Positions 54,873 to 63,835 of a stretch of DNA of 64,000 bases are shown one piece after another. The DNA lies in NCBI RefSeq assembly GCF_030162935.1, contig NZ_JASAUZ010000001.1, forward strand, positions 62,001 through 126,000, in the 5' to 3' direction. The stretch comes from Comamonas halotolerans (GTDB taxonomy: Bacteria; Pseudomonadota; Gammaproteobacteria; Burkholderiales; Burkholderiaceae_C). Position 1 is the first letter of the stretch. Each line of letters starts with the position of its first letter. Under the pieces are notes generated by a model, which did no database searches, had not been told where the DNA came from, and was given only the letters and a program-made list of their open reading frames with translations. Both the position numbers and the translations under genes were made by a program.

Positions 54873-55364
54873 CTATTGCTCGGCCGAAGGTGTACGGGTC
54901 TGGGCAAAGCGCACGGCCACTTCCTTGCGCATATCCTTACGGATCAACGCCGCATTCCAGCGACGCTTTTCATCATCGGTCGCTGGTTGCAAAGCTGGCA
55001 CAGAGACAGGCTTGCGATCCTCATCGACAGCGACCATGGTGAAAAAGCAGCTATTGACGTGACGCACCACCTTGTCCTGGATTTGCTCGGCCACCACCTT
55101 GATGCCAATTTCCATGGACGAATGGCCGGTGTAGTTGACGCTGGCAAGGAAAGTCACCAGTTCCCCCACATGGATGGGCTGCAAAAACATCACCTGATCC
55201 ACGCTAAGCGTCACGCAGTAACGCCCCGCATAGCGGCTGGCACAGGCATAAGCCACTTCGTCCAATTTTTTCAGGATGGCGCCACCGTGGACGTTACCGG
55301 AAAAGTTGGCCATATCGGGGGTCATCAGCACGGTCATGCTGAGCTGGTGTTCAGGCAAATTCAT
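54873..55364 (-). CDS. Acyl-CoA thioesterase, hotdog fold (YciA/BFIT-like)
   Basis: The protein hydrolyses acyl-CoA thioesters. The hotdog signature MANFSGNVHGGAILKKLDEVAYACASRYAG (near residues 18-48) contains the NVHGG segment and the catalytic Asp region of the family. It is followed by VTLSVDQVMFLQPIHVGELVTFLASVNYTGHSSMEIGIKV. ATG 55364 gives 163 residues, typical of single-domain hexameric enzymes. The stop lies four bases from the chemoreceptor stop, so the two genes converge with almost no spacer. Acyl chain preference is unknown. Confidence 0.91.
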   Translation of the reverse strand: MNLPEHQLSMTVLMTPDMANFSGNVHGGAILKKLDEVAYACASRYAGRYCVTLSVDQVMFLQPIHVGELVTFLASVNYTGHSSMEIGIKVVAEQIQDKVVRHVNSCFFTMVAVDEDRKPVSVPALQPATDDEKRRWNAALIRKDMRKEVAVRFAQTRTPSAEQ

Positions 55365-55519
55365 GGGGTGGCATTCTAAGAATTGATAGCAAATAGAGCG
55401 CATGGCATGCAGTGCAACCCACACCAGCCACGGGGCTTGCTCCCTTGGCTACACTGCCCGCAGCGGCGCTCTGTGCTAGCGCCGCTTGTGCGTAATACCG
55501 AAAGAAGACACTTTGCCCT

Positions 55520-56809
55520 ATGACCGAAAACATCGCTGCCTTTGCGCCCTCTTCATTTGATGCTGTGATCATCGGCGCTGGTGCGGCGGGTTTGTTTTGT
55601 GCAGCCCAGGCTGGGCAACTTGGGCTGAAAGTGCTGTTGATCGACCATGCCCAGAAAGTTGCAGAGAAAATCCGTATCTCTGGAGGAGGACGCTGCAACT
55701 TCACCAACCGCGATCTGGATGTGCGTGCGCCCCACAAACACTATGTGGGCCAGAACCCGCAGTTTTGCCGCTCAGCACTGTCGCGCTACACACCTGCAGA
55801 CTTCATTGCTTTGTTGGACAAACACGGTATTCCCTACGAGGAAAAACACAAAGGGCAGTTGTTTGCCAGCACCAGTGCAGAAGACATCATCCGCATGCTG
55901 CTGACCGAATGTGATGCAGGTGGAGTACAGCGCTGGCAACCCTGTGCTGTCAAAAAAGTGGCTGTTTTGGCCAACAACGACGATACGCATGGCGCAGACC
56001 GCTATGAAATTCAAACGGACCGAGGCACCGTCACCACGCCCAGGCTGGTGCTGGCCACAGGTGGCCTTTCCATCCCAAAGATTGGCGCGACCGATTTTGG
56101 CTACCGCTTGGCTCAGCAGTTCAAGCTGCCTCTGATAGAGCGCCGCCCTGGTTTGGTGCCCCTGACCTTTGATGGCAGTGACTGGCAGCCTTACGCTCAA
56201 CTGGCCGGACTGGCACTGCCTGTGGCCATCAGCACTGGCAGTAAAAAAGAGCGTGTCACCTTCCACGAAGACTTGCTGTTTACCCATCGTGGTCTCTCCG
56301 GCCCCGCCGTACTGCAAATCTCCAGCTATTGGAAAGACGGCGCTGCTTTGCATATCGATCTGCTGCCTGAATGCAACATCGCTGAAGTTCTGCAACAGGC
56401 CAAAATGCACTCTCGCAAGCTGGTCACCAATGAGCTGGCCACGCACATGCCCACACGTCTGGCCGATGCCTGGGTTGCGCAACAGCCTGAGCTACAACGC
56501 CCGATCAACGAAGCCAGTGACAAAGCCTTAACCCGCCTGGCTGAGCAGCTGTCTCGCTGGGAAATCACGCCCAATGGCTCGGAAGGTTATAAAAAAGCCG
56601 AGGTGACCCTGGGCGGCGTCGACACCAAGGCGCTCTCACAGCAAACCATGGAAGCCAAAAACCAGCCTGGTCTTTATTGCATTGGTGAAGTGGTCGACAT
56701 CACCGGCTGGCTGGGTGGCTATAACTTTCAGTGGGCCTGGGCCAGTGCTTTTGCCTGCGCACAAGCCATGGCGCAGCAGCACTTTCAAGCAAGCACCGAA
56801 GCTACCTGA
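55520..56809 (+). CDS. HI0933/YhiN-family flavoprotein (BaiN-like)
   Basis: This is a FAD-binding oxidoreductase of the HI0933-like family. The dinucleotide motif is AVIIGAGAAGLFCAAQAGQLGLKVLLID near residue 14. The family hallmark GGGRCNFTNRD follows at about residue 56, and PRLVLATGGLSIPKIGATDFGY is the second FAD region. The C-terminus closes with GLYCIGEVVDITGWLGGYNFQWAWASAFACAQA. The length is 429 residues. Relatives include a bile-acid dehydroxylation reductase, but the general bacterial role is unknown. It diverges from the thioesterase gene and is followed by the rpsU promoter region. Confidence 0.92.
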   Translation: MTENIAAFAPSSFDAVIIGAGAAGLFCAAQAGQLGLKVLLIDHAQKVAEKIRISGGGRCNFTNRDLDVRAPHKHYVGQNPQFCRSALSRYTPADFIALLDKHGIPYEEKHKGQLFASTSAEDIIRMLLTECDAGGVQRWQPCAVKKVAVLANNDDTHGADRYEIQTDRGTVTTPRLVLATGGLSIPKIGATDFGYRLAQQFKLPLIERRPGLVPLTFDGSDWQPYAQLAGLALPVAISTGSKKERVTFHEDLLFTHRGLSGPAVLQISSYWKDGAALHIDLLPECNIAEVLQQAKMHSRKLVTNELATHMPTRLADAWVAQQPELQRPINEASDKALTRLAEQLSRWEITPNGSEGYKKAEVTLGGVDTKALSQQTMEAKNQPGLYCIGEVVDITGWLGGYNFQWAWASAFACAQAMAQQHFQASTEAT

Positions 56810-56876
56810 AGGCGCGCTAAGGCAGTGCATGCTGCCCCAAGGGCATGCGAGCTGCCAAGGCATTTGGAAAAACCGT

Positions 56877-56882
56877 TATAAT
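56877..56882 (+). promoter_or_regulatory. TATAAT -10 box of rpsU promoter
   Basis: A consensus TATAAT lies 130 bases before rpsU. A weak -35 (TGCCAA at 56853) sits 18 bases upstream. The transcript would include a leader with an inverted repeat, CCCCGTC at 56903 and GACGGGG at 56930. Confidence 0.6.
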
Positions 56883-57011
56883 GCTCGACTTTGCTGGCAT
56901 TACCCCGTCGGCCATACTAGTTACAAAGTGACGGGGAAAACCGCTGTTCATGGCTCTCAGGCCCGATCTTCCCGAGAACCCGCTGTCGGCACAGATATAT
57001 CTGGAAATTGA

Positions 57012-57224
57012 ATGACTACCATCCGCGTCAAAGAAAACGAACCCTATGAAGTTGCCCTGCGCCGCTTCAAGCGCACCATCGAAAAGTTGGGCCTGCTGAC
57101 AGACCTGCGCGCTCGTGAGTTCTACGAAAAGCCTACAGCTGAGCGCAAGCGCAAGAAGGCTGCTGCCGTGAAGCGCCACTACAAGCGCGTTCGCAGCATG
57201 CAACTGCCTAAGAAGCTGTACTAA
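57012..57224 (+). CDS. rpsU: 30S ribosomal protein S21
   Basis: S21 is a small basic ribosomal protein near the anti-Shine-Dalgarno region of 16S rRNA. The 70-residue product [26 protein letters not shown] ... [20 protein letters not shown] is unmistakable. GGAAATTG precedes the ATG. It is followed by a strong terminator and then yqeY, the conserved rpsU-yqeY neighbourhood of proteobacteria, here without dnaG and rpoD. The terminator probably separates most rpsU mRNA from yqeY. Confidence 0.97.
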   Translation: MTTIRVKENEPYEVALRRFKRTIEKLGLLTDLRAREFYEKPTAERKRKKAAAVKRHYKRVRSMQLPKKLY

Positions 57225-57260
57225 TCGTTTGATTGGGACTAGCCGGCCTTAAAAAAGCCG

Positions 57261-57296
57261 AAACCCGCGCTCGGGACGCCAGGCGCGGGTTTTTTG
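57261..57296 (+). terminator. Terminator after rpsU
   Basis: AAACCCGCGC and GCGCGGGTTT form a 10-bp stem around a 12-base loop with a T-run. A second A-rich/G+C stretch precedes it. Confidence 0.9.
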
Positions 57297-57428
57297 TTTT
57301 CTGGCCACTGCTGGCAACACCAGATGCAGGCAGTGACCTCCCTGCGGACAAGGCGCACCATTGAGCCCTGTGGCTATGCCACTGCGTGAGCGGCAGGTGC
57401 GCACATCCGCCCAACCAAGGAGAGAGCT

Positions 57429-57875
57429 ATGAGCTTGAAAGCCCAGATTACCGAAGATATGAAAACTGCCATGCGTGCCAAAGACAGTGCACGCCTGGGC
57501 ACCATTCGCCTGCTGCAAGCAGCGATGAAGCAAAAAGAAGTGGACGAACGCGTGGAGCTTGACGACGTTGCCATCGTTGCCATCGTCGACAAGCTGATCA
57601 AACAGCGCAAGGACTCCATCACCGCCTACGAAACCGCCAATCGCAGCGATCTGGCGGACGTGGAAAAAGCCGAGATCGAAGTGCTCAAGGTCTACCTGCC
57701 AGAGCGCATGTCCGAAGCCGAAATCACCGCTGCAGTACAAGCCATCGTGGCCGAAGTGGGTGCCTCTGGCCCCGGCGACATGGGCAAGGTGATGGGCAAA
57801 GTCAAAACCGCATTGGCTGGCAAAGCCGATATGGGTTTGGTCTCCGCCGCTGTGAAGGCTGCGCTGAGCAAGTAA
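57429..57875 (+). CDS. yqeY: GatB/YqeY domain protein
   Basis: YqeY is a helical domain protein related to the tail of GatB, the amidotransferase that forms Gln-tRNA. Free-standing copies may bind tRNA, but the role is unproven. The sequence begins MSLKAQITEDMKTAMRAKDSARLGTIRLLQAAMKQKEVDER. It has the PERMSEAEITAAVQAIVAEVGASGPGDMGKVMGKV segment typical of the C-terminal lobe. The length is 148 residues. GGAGAGAGCT lies upstream of the ATG. It follows rpsU, a conserved position. Confidence 0.93.
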   Translation: MSLKAQITEDMKTAMRAKDSARLGTIRLLQAAMKQKEVDERVELDDVAIVAIVDKLIKQRKDSITAYETANRSDLADVEKAEIEVLKVYLPERMSEAEITAAVQAIVAEVGASGPGDMGKVMGKVKTALAGKADMGLVSAAVKAALSK

Positions 57876-57919
57876 GCCTCAGACACGCTGGAGGTGTCAT
57901 GCAAGCCGCACCTCACCCC

Positions 57920-57954
57920 AGCAGCTGCTAGCGAATGCTGGCAGCTGCTTTTTT
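57920..57954 (+). terminator. Terminator after yqeY, overlapping the LysR gene end
   Basis: AGCAGCTGC pairs with GCAGCTGCT around a 12-base loop and is followed by TTTTTT. The stem covers the last codons of the convergent LysR gene. Confidence 0.75.
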
Positions 57955-58875
57955 CATGCCATCCTTGATGAGCGCTGGCTGGCGGCTTTGAAAAAAAGCC
58001 TGCAAAAACTCCACACAGACACGCACATTGGCCGAACGCTCGAGTCGCGTCGGGTACACGGCCCAGATATTCGCGGCTTGCTGCCATTGCGGCAGCACAT
58101 GCACCAAGCGTCCAGCGGCCAAGTCTGCAGCCACATCCCACAGCGAACGCAAGACAATGCCATGACCATCCAGCGCCCACTGAACAGCCATCTCTCCATG
58201 GTTGGTTGACAGAGGGCCTCGCACTTTAACCGTCCGCTCTTGCGCCTGGTTGCGCAAAGTCCAGACTCCAAACGGATGGTCGCGCTCTTTGATCACCAGA
58301 CAATCATGGCCCGCCAGCTCGTCCAGATTACGCGGCAAGCCCGCACGCTGCACATAAGCCGGTGCGGCACACATCACACGGCAGTTATCAGCCAAACGCC
58401 GTGCAATCAGGTGGGGAGCGATTTCATCACCCACACGCACATCCAGATCAAAGCCTTCGGCCGCCACATCCACCAGCCGGTCAAACACATCCAAGCGCAG
58501 TTGCAGTGCCGGATAACGCAATGCCAGCTGCGACAGCGCAGGAGCCACCACATTGCGACCAAAGCCAAAGCTGCTGCTCACACGCAGCAAGCCCATCGGC
58601 TCACGCTGCGTAACCTGCGCCTCTTGCAGCAATTGCTCCATGTCGTCGAGCACACGCTGCGCCCAATGGAAGATGCGCTCGCCCTCCTGTGTGACTGTCA
58701 CGCGCCGTGTAGTGCGGTGCAGCAGCTTCAGACCCAGCTCCTGCTCCAGCAAGCGCACACGTTTGCTCACATAGGCTGGTGACGCCTCCAGCAACTGCGC
58801 CGCGCCCGCAAAGCTGGACTTGCGCACCACCGAGAGAAACACGCGCAAATCATCGGGCGAAGGCATCTTCTGCAT
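57928..58875 (-). CDS. LysR-family regulator (DmlR-like)
   Basis: The protein is a LysR-type regulator with the HTH DDLRVFLSVVRKSSFAGAAQLLEASPAYVSKRVRLLEQELGLKLLHRTTRRVTVT near residues 8-62. A PBP-like effector domain follows (FDRLVDVAAEGFDLDVRVGD, GHGIVLRSLWDVA). The length is 315 residues. Related DmlR controls D-malate dehydrogenase in Escherichia coli, and a DmlA/TtuC-type gene lies 2.4 kb away, which supports the same role here by inference. A Bug gene lies immediately upstream on the same strand. ATG 58875 (MQKMPSPDD) or 58866 could start. Confidence 0.87.
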   Translation of the reverse strand: MQKMPSPDDLRVFLSVVRKSSFAGAAQLLEASPAYVSKRVRLLEQELGLKLLHRTTRRVTVTQEGERIFHWAQRVLDDMEQLLQEAQVTQREPMGLLRVSSSFGFGRNVVAPALSQLALRYPALQLRLDVFDRLVDVAAEGFDLDVRVGDEIAPHLIARRLADNCRVMCAAPAYVQRAGLPRNLDELAGHDCLVIKERDHPFGVWTLRNQAQERTVKVRGPLSTNHGEMAVQWALDGHGIVLRSLWDVAADLAAGRLVHVLPQWQQAANIWAVYPTRLERSANVRVCVEFLQAFFQSRQPALIKDGMKKAAASIR

Positions 58876-58967
58876 GGCGGTTAACCCAAAAACAAATCAG
58901 GCATTGTAGAGAGCCGAACGCAAAAGCCCGCAGCACGGCTGCAGGCTGACGCAGTGAATTGCCGCGA

Positions 58968-59984
58968 TTACAGTGACATGCCTGTAGTCTTGATCACTTT
59001 GGACCAACGCTCCATGTCCTTGCTGATCAGCTGACCAAACACCTCTGGTGTGCTGGGCATGGGTTGTGCCCCCTCGCTTTGCAAACGCTCCAGGATTGCC
59101 TGGCTCTTGAGTGAGGCATTGATCTGGGCATTGAGCTTGCTCACTACTTCTTTGGGCATGCCTGCGGGTCCGACAATGCCATACCACTGGTCTGCTTCAA
59201 AACCTGGAAGCGCTGCCTCTGCCACTGTGGGCACATCAGGCAAGATGGCTACGCGCTGTGGAGAAGACACTGCGATGGCCTTGATCTGCCCTGCCTTGAG
59301 TTGCGCCAGCACGGCAGGAATGCCCGTAAACAAGGCTTGCACCTGCCCGGCCACCAAGTCGTTCACGGCAGGCGCTGTGCCCTTGTAGGGAACGTGCTGC
59401 ATGCTCAGGCCTGTTTGCTGTGCCAGATAAGACATGGTCATGTGTGCTGCACTGCCATTGCCACCTGAGCTGTAGTTGATCCTGTCTGGATTGGCTTTCG
59501 CATATGTGATGAAAGACTTCAAATCCGTCACCGGCAGCGAAGGATGCACAACCAGCACATTGGGTACACGGGCCACCCAGGCCACAGGCGTAAAACTCTT
59601 GATGGGGTCGTAAGGCAGCTTGGGATACAAGCTGGGCGTGATGGCCAGCGTCCCCACATGCCCCATCAGCAAGGTATAGCCATCACTGGACGCTTTGGCC
59701 ACACGATCTGCACCGATGCTGCCACCAGCACCTGCCACATTCTCTGGCACCACCGACTGTCCCCAGGCTTGAGTCAGCTCATGCCCCATGGCGCGGCCCA
59801 AGATGTCCGCCGATCCGCCGGGCGTGAAAGGAATCACCATGCGTATTGCTTTGCTTGGATAGCTTGCAGCGGTTTGGGCTATTGCAGTAATTCCTGTCAG
59901 AGACAGCCCGGCCAGCGCAGCCGCACGCATCCATTGGCGGCGTTGCAGAAGCAATGAAACAGTCTTGGAATTTGAATTTTTCAT
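58968..59984 (-). CDS. Bug-family tripartite tricarboxylate transporter substrate-binding protein
   Basis: This is a second periplasmic Bug receptor. The signal peptide covers about residues 1-37 (RRQWMRAAALAGLSLTGITAIAQTA), possibly Tat-like because of the RR. The mature N-terminus SYPSKAIRMVIPFTPGGSADILGRAMGHEL is the family signature. GGGAGA lies at good spacing before ATG 59984, and the length is 338 residues. It stands between a LysR gene and the divergent MBL/dehydrogenase pair. A tartrate, malate or related ligand is an inference from that context. No TctAB genes accompany it. Confidence 0.92.
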   Translation of the reverse strand: MKNSNSKTVSLLLQRRQWMRAAALAGLSLTGITAIAQTAASYPSKAIRMVIPFTPGGSADILGRAMGHELTQAWGQSVVPENVAGAGGSIGADRVAKASSDGYTLLMGHVGTLAITPSLYPKLPYDPIKSFTPVAWVARVPNVLVVHPSLPVTDLKSFITYAKANPDRINYSSGGNGSAAHMTMSYLAQQTGLSMQHVPYKGTAPAVNDLVAGQVQALFTGIPAVLAQLKAGQIKAIAVSSPQRVAILPDVPTVAEAALPGFEADQWYGIVGPAGMPKEVVSKLNAQINASLKSQAILERLQSEGAQPMPSTPEVFGQLISKDMERWSKVIKTTGMSL

Positions 59985-60146
59985 GGTTTCTCCCAGAGTA
60001 AAAACGTAAGCAGGCTTGAATGTCTGCATTTACGAAGTCATTCGCTTCGGTGTTTACCCGTGCTTGTTCGCACAAAGGGCCGGATTTGAGAATAGGCTTC
60101 AGGCTAATGTCAGCCCGTCACTACTCAACAGTCCAAAGGAGCCACC

Positions 60147-61100
60147 ATGACAATGCATCGCCGCCACTGGATACTTGGAGCCGCAAGTCTGTCAGCGGCA
60201 GGCTGGCTCACGGCTTGCAGCACCTCCAACGCAAGCAGATCCGCCACATCTGCAGGCTTCGTCGCCCGGCAAGTCGGAGAGGCACGTGTGATTGCAGTCA
60301 GTGACGGTGTCGGCAAACGTGCGCTGGATGCTGGCTTTGTGAAGAACGCTCCACTGGAGCAGGTGCAAGCTGCACTGCAGGCTGCAGGCCTGCCAACCAC
60401 CCATATTGATGTGCCCTACACCTGCTTTGTCATTGAGCATCAGGGCAAGCGCTATCTGCTTGATACCGGTTTTGGCGACAACGGCCCTGCTGGCACCGGA
60501 CTGCTGCACACTCATATGCGTGCCGCAGGAATCGACCCTTCCACTATTGACGCTGTCATCATCAGCCATATGCACGGTGACCACATCAATGGTTTGCGCC
60601 GCAAGGATGGCAGCCTGATCTACCCCAAAGCGCTGGTGTACGTGCCTCAGCCTGAAATGGCTTTCTGGATGGATGATGCACGCATGCACGCCGCTCCCGA
60701 GGGTGCTCGCGCAGGCTTTATGGCGGTACGCCGTGTCTTCAATAACTACCCTGGCAATCAACTCAAGCTGTTTGTGCCGGGTTCCAGCATCTTGCCCGGC
60801 CTGGACACCATTGCCAGCTTTGGGCATTCGCCAGGCCACAGCGCCATTGCAGTGCAGTCTGGCAAGGAACGCTTTGTCTATATTGGCGATGTGGCGCACT
60901 ACCCTGCCTTGTTTGTGAGACATCCTGACTGGCAGGTGCAGTTCGACATGCACCCCGAGCAAGCACGTGCAACCCGGCACCATTTGCTGACCCGTCTGGC
61001 GCAAGAACAAAGCTGGGTGGGCGGCTATCACTTTCCGCTGCCCTCAATCGGCCATATCCAAAAGACCAGCACTGGCTTTGACTGGCTGCCGGGTAGATAA
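60147..61100 (+). CDS. Exported metallo-beta-lactamase-fold hydrolase
   Basis: The N-terminus MTMHRRHWILGAASLSAAGWLTACSTS reads as a Tat-like or lipoprotein signal with a LTAC lipobox. The mature domain has the MBL metal motif HMHGDHING (near residue 152), a later His in SFGHSPGHSAIAV, and an Asp in YIGDVAHYP. The C-terminal His (GGYHFPLPSIGHI) completes the site. The length is 317 residues. AGGAG-like AAAGGAG precedes ATG 60147. It is divergent from the Bug gene and upstream of the dehydrogenase. Lactonase-like activity is possible, but the substrate is unknown. Confidence 0.87.
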   Translation: MTMHRRHWILGAASLSAAGWLTACSTSNASRSATSAGFVARQVGEARVIAVSDGVGKRALDAGFVKNAPLEQVQAALQAAGLPTTHIDVPYTCFVIEHQGKRYLLDTGFGDNGPAGTGLLHTHMRAAGIDPSTIDAVIISHMHGDHINGLRRKDGSLIYPKALVYVPQPEMAFWMDDARMHAAPEGARAGFMAVRRVFNNYPGNQLKLFVPGSSILPGLDTIASFGHSPGHSAIAVQSGKERFVYIGDVAHYPALFVRHPDWQVQFDMHPEQARATRHHLLTRLAQEQSWVGGYHFPLPSIGHIQKTSTGFDWLPGR

Positions 61101-61169
61101 ACCATTCAATCCGACGAGGCTGCCCCGCAGCGTGACATGGGGGAGCCTTTTCATTGCACACACTGTGTG

Positions 61170-61195
61170 AATGATCTACACACATTCAGATCATT
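61170..61195. promoter_or_regulatory. Inverted-repeat operator candidate before dehydrogenase gene
   Basis: AATGATCT and AGATCATT are exact 8-bp arms with a 10-base spacer. An overlapping TGTGT ... ACACA inverted repeat is also present. The T-N11-A style and position suit a LysR-type regulator. Confidence 0.55.
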
Positions 61196-61249
61196 ACCAC
61201 GCAAACCTGCTCACCGCACAATGGCTGCATGTCCATTAAAGGGATTTCC

Positions 61250-62335
61250 ATGTCCAGCACAAAAAAAATTGCAGTCATTGCCGGAGACGGTATTGGCAAA
61301 GAAGTCATGCCAGAAGGCCTGCGCACCCTCAAAACCGCAGCCAAGCGGTTCAACTTAGCGCTTGAGTTTCATCACTTTGACTGGGCGCACTGCGACTACT
61401 ATGCCGCGCACGGCAAGATGATGCCCGACGACTGGAAGCAGCAACTGCAAGACATGGATGCCATCTTCTTCGGCGCAGTTGGCTGGCCAGCCACCGTGCC
61501 CGACCACATTTCGCTTTGGGGCTCCCTGCTCAAATTCCGCCGCGAGTTTGACCAGTACATCAATCTGCGCCCGGTACGTCTGTTCGAAGGCGTGCCCTGC
61601 CCGCTGGCAGGCCGCAAACCCGGCGATATTGATTACTATGTCGTGCGCGAAAACACGGAAGGTGAGTACACGGCCTTGGGCGGCGTCATGTTTGAAGGCA
61701 CAGACCGCGAGATCTGCATCCAGGAATCGGTCTACAGCCGCAAAGGCTCACAGCGTCTGCTCAAATACGCCTTCGATCTGGCGCAAAGCCGCCAGAAAAA
61801 GCATGTGACGCTGGCCACCAAGTCCAACGGCATCGCCATCAGCATGCCCTGGTGGGACAAGCAGGCTGATGCCATGCACAAGGACTATCCCGAAATCACG
61901 CTGGACAAGCAGCACATCGACATTCTGACGGCACGCTTTGTCTTGCAGCCTGGGCGTTTTGACGTGGTGGCAGCCACCAATTTGTTTGGGGACATCCTCA
62001 GTGACCTGGGCCCGGCCACGACGGGCACCATCGGCCTGGCACCATCCGCCAACCTCAACCCGGAACGCAACTTCCCCAGCCTGTTTGAGCCCGTGCACGG
62101 CTCCGCACCTGACATCTACGGGAAAAACATCGCCAACCCGATTGCCATGATCTGGTCCGGCGCGTTGATGCTGGATTTTCTGGGACATAGCCAGGGTGCA
62201 TGGCGTGAAGCCCACGACGCCATGGTCAAGGCCATTGAAGACACCATTCGCACAGGGCCCAAGACCCCGGATCTGGGCGGCAGCGCAAGCACCACCCAAA
62301 TGGGCGAGGCGATTGCGGCGCAGATTGTTGCATAG
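61250..62335 (+). CDS. Tartrate dehydrogenase / D-malate dehydrogenase family (TtuC/DmlA)
   Basis: The protein is an NAD- and metal-dependent beta-decarboxylating dehydrogenase of the isocitrate/isopropylmalate family. It opens KKIAVIAGDGIGKEVMPEGL and has DAIFFGAVGWP, YYVVRENTEGEYT and the metal-binding FDVVAATNLFGDILSDLGP. EPVHGSAPDIYGKNIANPIA is the coenzyme segment. This pattern fits TtuC/DmlA enzymes acting on D-malate or tartrate. ATG 61250 is preferred over ATG 61229 because AAAGGG lies six bases upstream, and it gives 361 residues. A LysR-like operator lies 60 bases upstream. Confidence 0.9.
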   Translation: MSSTKKIAVIAGDGIGKEVMPEGLRTLKTAAKRFNLALEFHHFDWAHCDYYAAHGKMMPDDWKQQLQDMDAIFFGAVGWPATVPDHISLWGSLLKFRREFDQYINLRPVRLFEGVPCPLAGRKPGDIDYYVVRENTEGEYTALGGVMFEGTDREICIQESVYSRKGSQRLLKYAFDLAQSRQKKHVTLATKSNGIAISMPWWDKQADAMHKDYPEITLDKQHIDILTARFVLQPGRFDVVAATNLFGDILSDLGPATTGTIGLAPSANLNPERNFPSLFEPVHGSAPDIYGKNIANPIAMIWSGALMLDFLGHSQGAWREAHDAMVKAIEDTIRTGPKTPDLGGSASTTQMGEAIAAQIVA

Positions 62336-62485
62336 CGTATTGTGTTTTACGCCTTGAATGCTGCGGGAAAAGCGCGGTAGGTCCGCTGCTTTTCCTGCAA
62401 CGCTTTACTGTGCACACCTTCCCGCCAAACGCCAGTTACATCAAACCATCTACAGTTCGCTGGCCTGTGCCCAGATGGAATATCG

Positions 62486-63835
62486 TCAGCGCATTTCAAA
62501 AAGCTCTTGATGAAAGGACTGCTCGGGCAGGCCATGCGCGACCAGGTCTGCACGCAGCGCGTTCGCAAAACCGACAGGGCCACAAAACCACACGCTGGCG
62601 TCCTTCCATTCAGGCACCAAAGCCCGCAAACGCTCACCCGTCAGGCGGCCATCCCGCTGGTCGATAAAGAGGTGGAACTTCACTCCAGCAGCCTCGGCAT
62701 CAGCACACAGTTTTTCAATCGCTAGCGGATCATGCTCAGCGGTGGCATGAAAAAGATCCACAGTATGTTGCTTTTGTTCATGCGCCGCCTGGGCCAGATA
62801 TTTCATCCTCGCAATAAACGGCGTTATCCCAATTCCCCCGCCAATCCAGATCTGGCGTGGCTTGTCATCATCAAACGTGAAACAGCCATAGGGACCCTCA
62901 ACTTTCACACCATCACCCACACACAGGCGCTGCGCCAGCGTCTCGGTATGGTCACCAAGCGCCTTGGTGACAAATGTCATGCACTGCTCAGCTTCGTTCC
63001 ATGCAGAGGCAATGGTGTAGGGGTGAGCGCCTTCCTTTGGATTTGAGGTGGCAAATACGAATTGTCCAGGCTGATGCCCACGCCAAGTACCTTCTTTCAT
63101 GCGCAACCTGATTTCCAAAGCATTCAATGTTGGATAAGACTGTAGAAAATCAATCACGCCATACGCAGTGCGAGCCTGCCCCACTCGCCCTGACAAAACA
63201 AGAACGGCGCAGAATGTACCACCCAGCATCATTATTGCCAGCACCCATCCTATAGGCTGACTCCAATAGACGAATTCGACCAGCACTACTGCATGCAACA
63301 CCAGAATCAAATACAGGCCAGCCAGTACAAAGTGCGTTTTGGCAAATAGCCTATACGGGAAACGTTTGACCAAAGCCAGCACAATCAAAATCACCGCGGC
63401 ATAAAAAGCCCACTCTCCCATTGTTTCGGCCTGTCCACGCCAATCCCGCAAAGCAGATTCCAATACGCTTCGCTGCATTCCAGAGCCGTCCATTTTTTGC
63501 GTGGGACGTACAAGCCAGCCCCAGCCCACCGCCCATTTCGTACCTTTTGCCCAGACCCAGTGGACTATGCCAATGACTAATGCCGCAATACCCAGCCATT
63601 TATGCAACCGATACATTTTGTCCAGTCCACCCAAGGGCTTTTCAAGCCACACGGGCCGCACCGCAAGCAGCATTGCCAAAGACATGACGCCAAAGGCCAA
63701 AACACCGGAATATTGAACCCAAACCTTGCGAAAGGCAAAGTACTCTATTTGCTCTGGCCAAAGCGTATCCGCCATCAACCAGAAGGCGCTCAATAGCACC
63801 AGGAATACCCAAAAAAACCAGATAATCCTTTTCAT
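62486..63835 (-). CDS. Membrane ferric-reductase-like flavoprotein
   Basis: The N-terminal half (about residues 1-220) has six hydrophobic segments with paired His in RLHKWLGIAALVIGIVHWVW and FVLAGLYLILVLHAVVL, consistent with a haem-binding ferric-reductase-like domain. The C-terminal half is a ferredoxin-NADP-reductase module. The FAD region is HPYTIASAWNE, followed by VEGPYGCFTF, and the NAD(P) site is IWIGGGIGITPFIARMKYLAQ and VWFCGPVGFANAL. ATG 63835 with AGAGAGG upstream gives 449 residues. It stands alone, with no siderophore or metal genes nearby. Ferric or another oxidised substrate is the likely acceptor. Confidence 0.86.
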   Translation of the reverse strand: MKRIIWFFWVFLVLLSAFWLMADTLWPEQIEYFAFRKVWVQYSGVLAFGVMSLAMLLAVRPVWLEKPLGGLDKMYRLHKWLGIAALVIGIVHWVWAKGTKWAVGWGWLVRPTQKMDGSGMQRSVLESALRDWRGQAETMGEWAFYAAVILIVLALVKRFPYRLFAKTHFVLAGLYLILVLHAVVLVEFVYWSQPIGWVLAIMMLGGTFCAVLVLSGRVGQARTAYGVIDFLQSYPTLNALEIRLRMKEGTWRGHQPGQFVFATSNPKEGAHPYTIASAWNEAEQCMTFVTKALGDHTETLAQRLCVGDGVKVEGPYGCFTFDDDKPRQIWIGGGIGITPFIARMKYLAQAAHEQKQHTVDLFHATAEHDPLAIEKLCADAEAAGVKFHLFIDQRDGRLTGERLRALVPEWKDASVWFCGPVGFANALRADLVAHGLPEQSFHQELFEMR

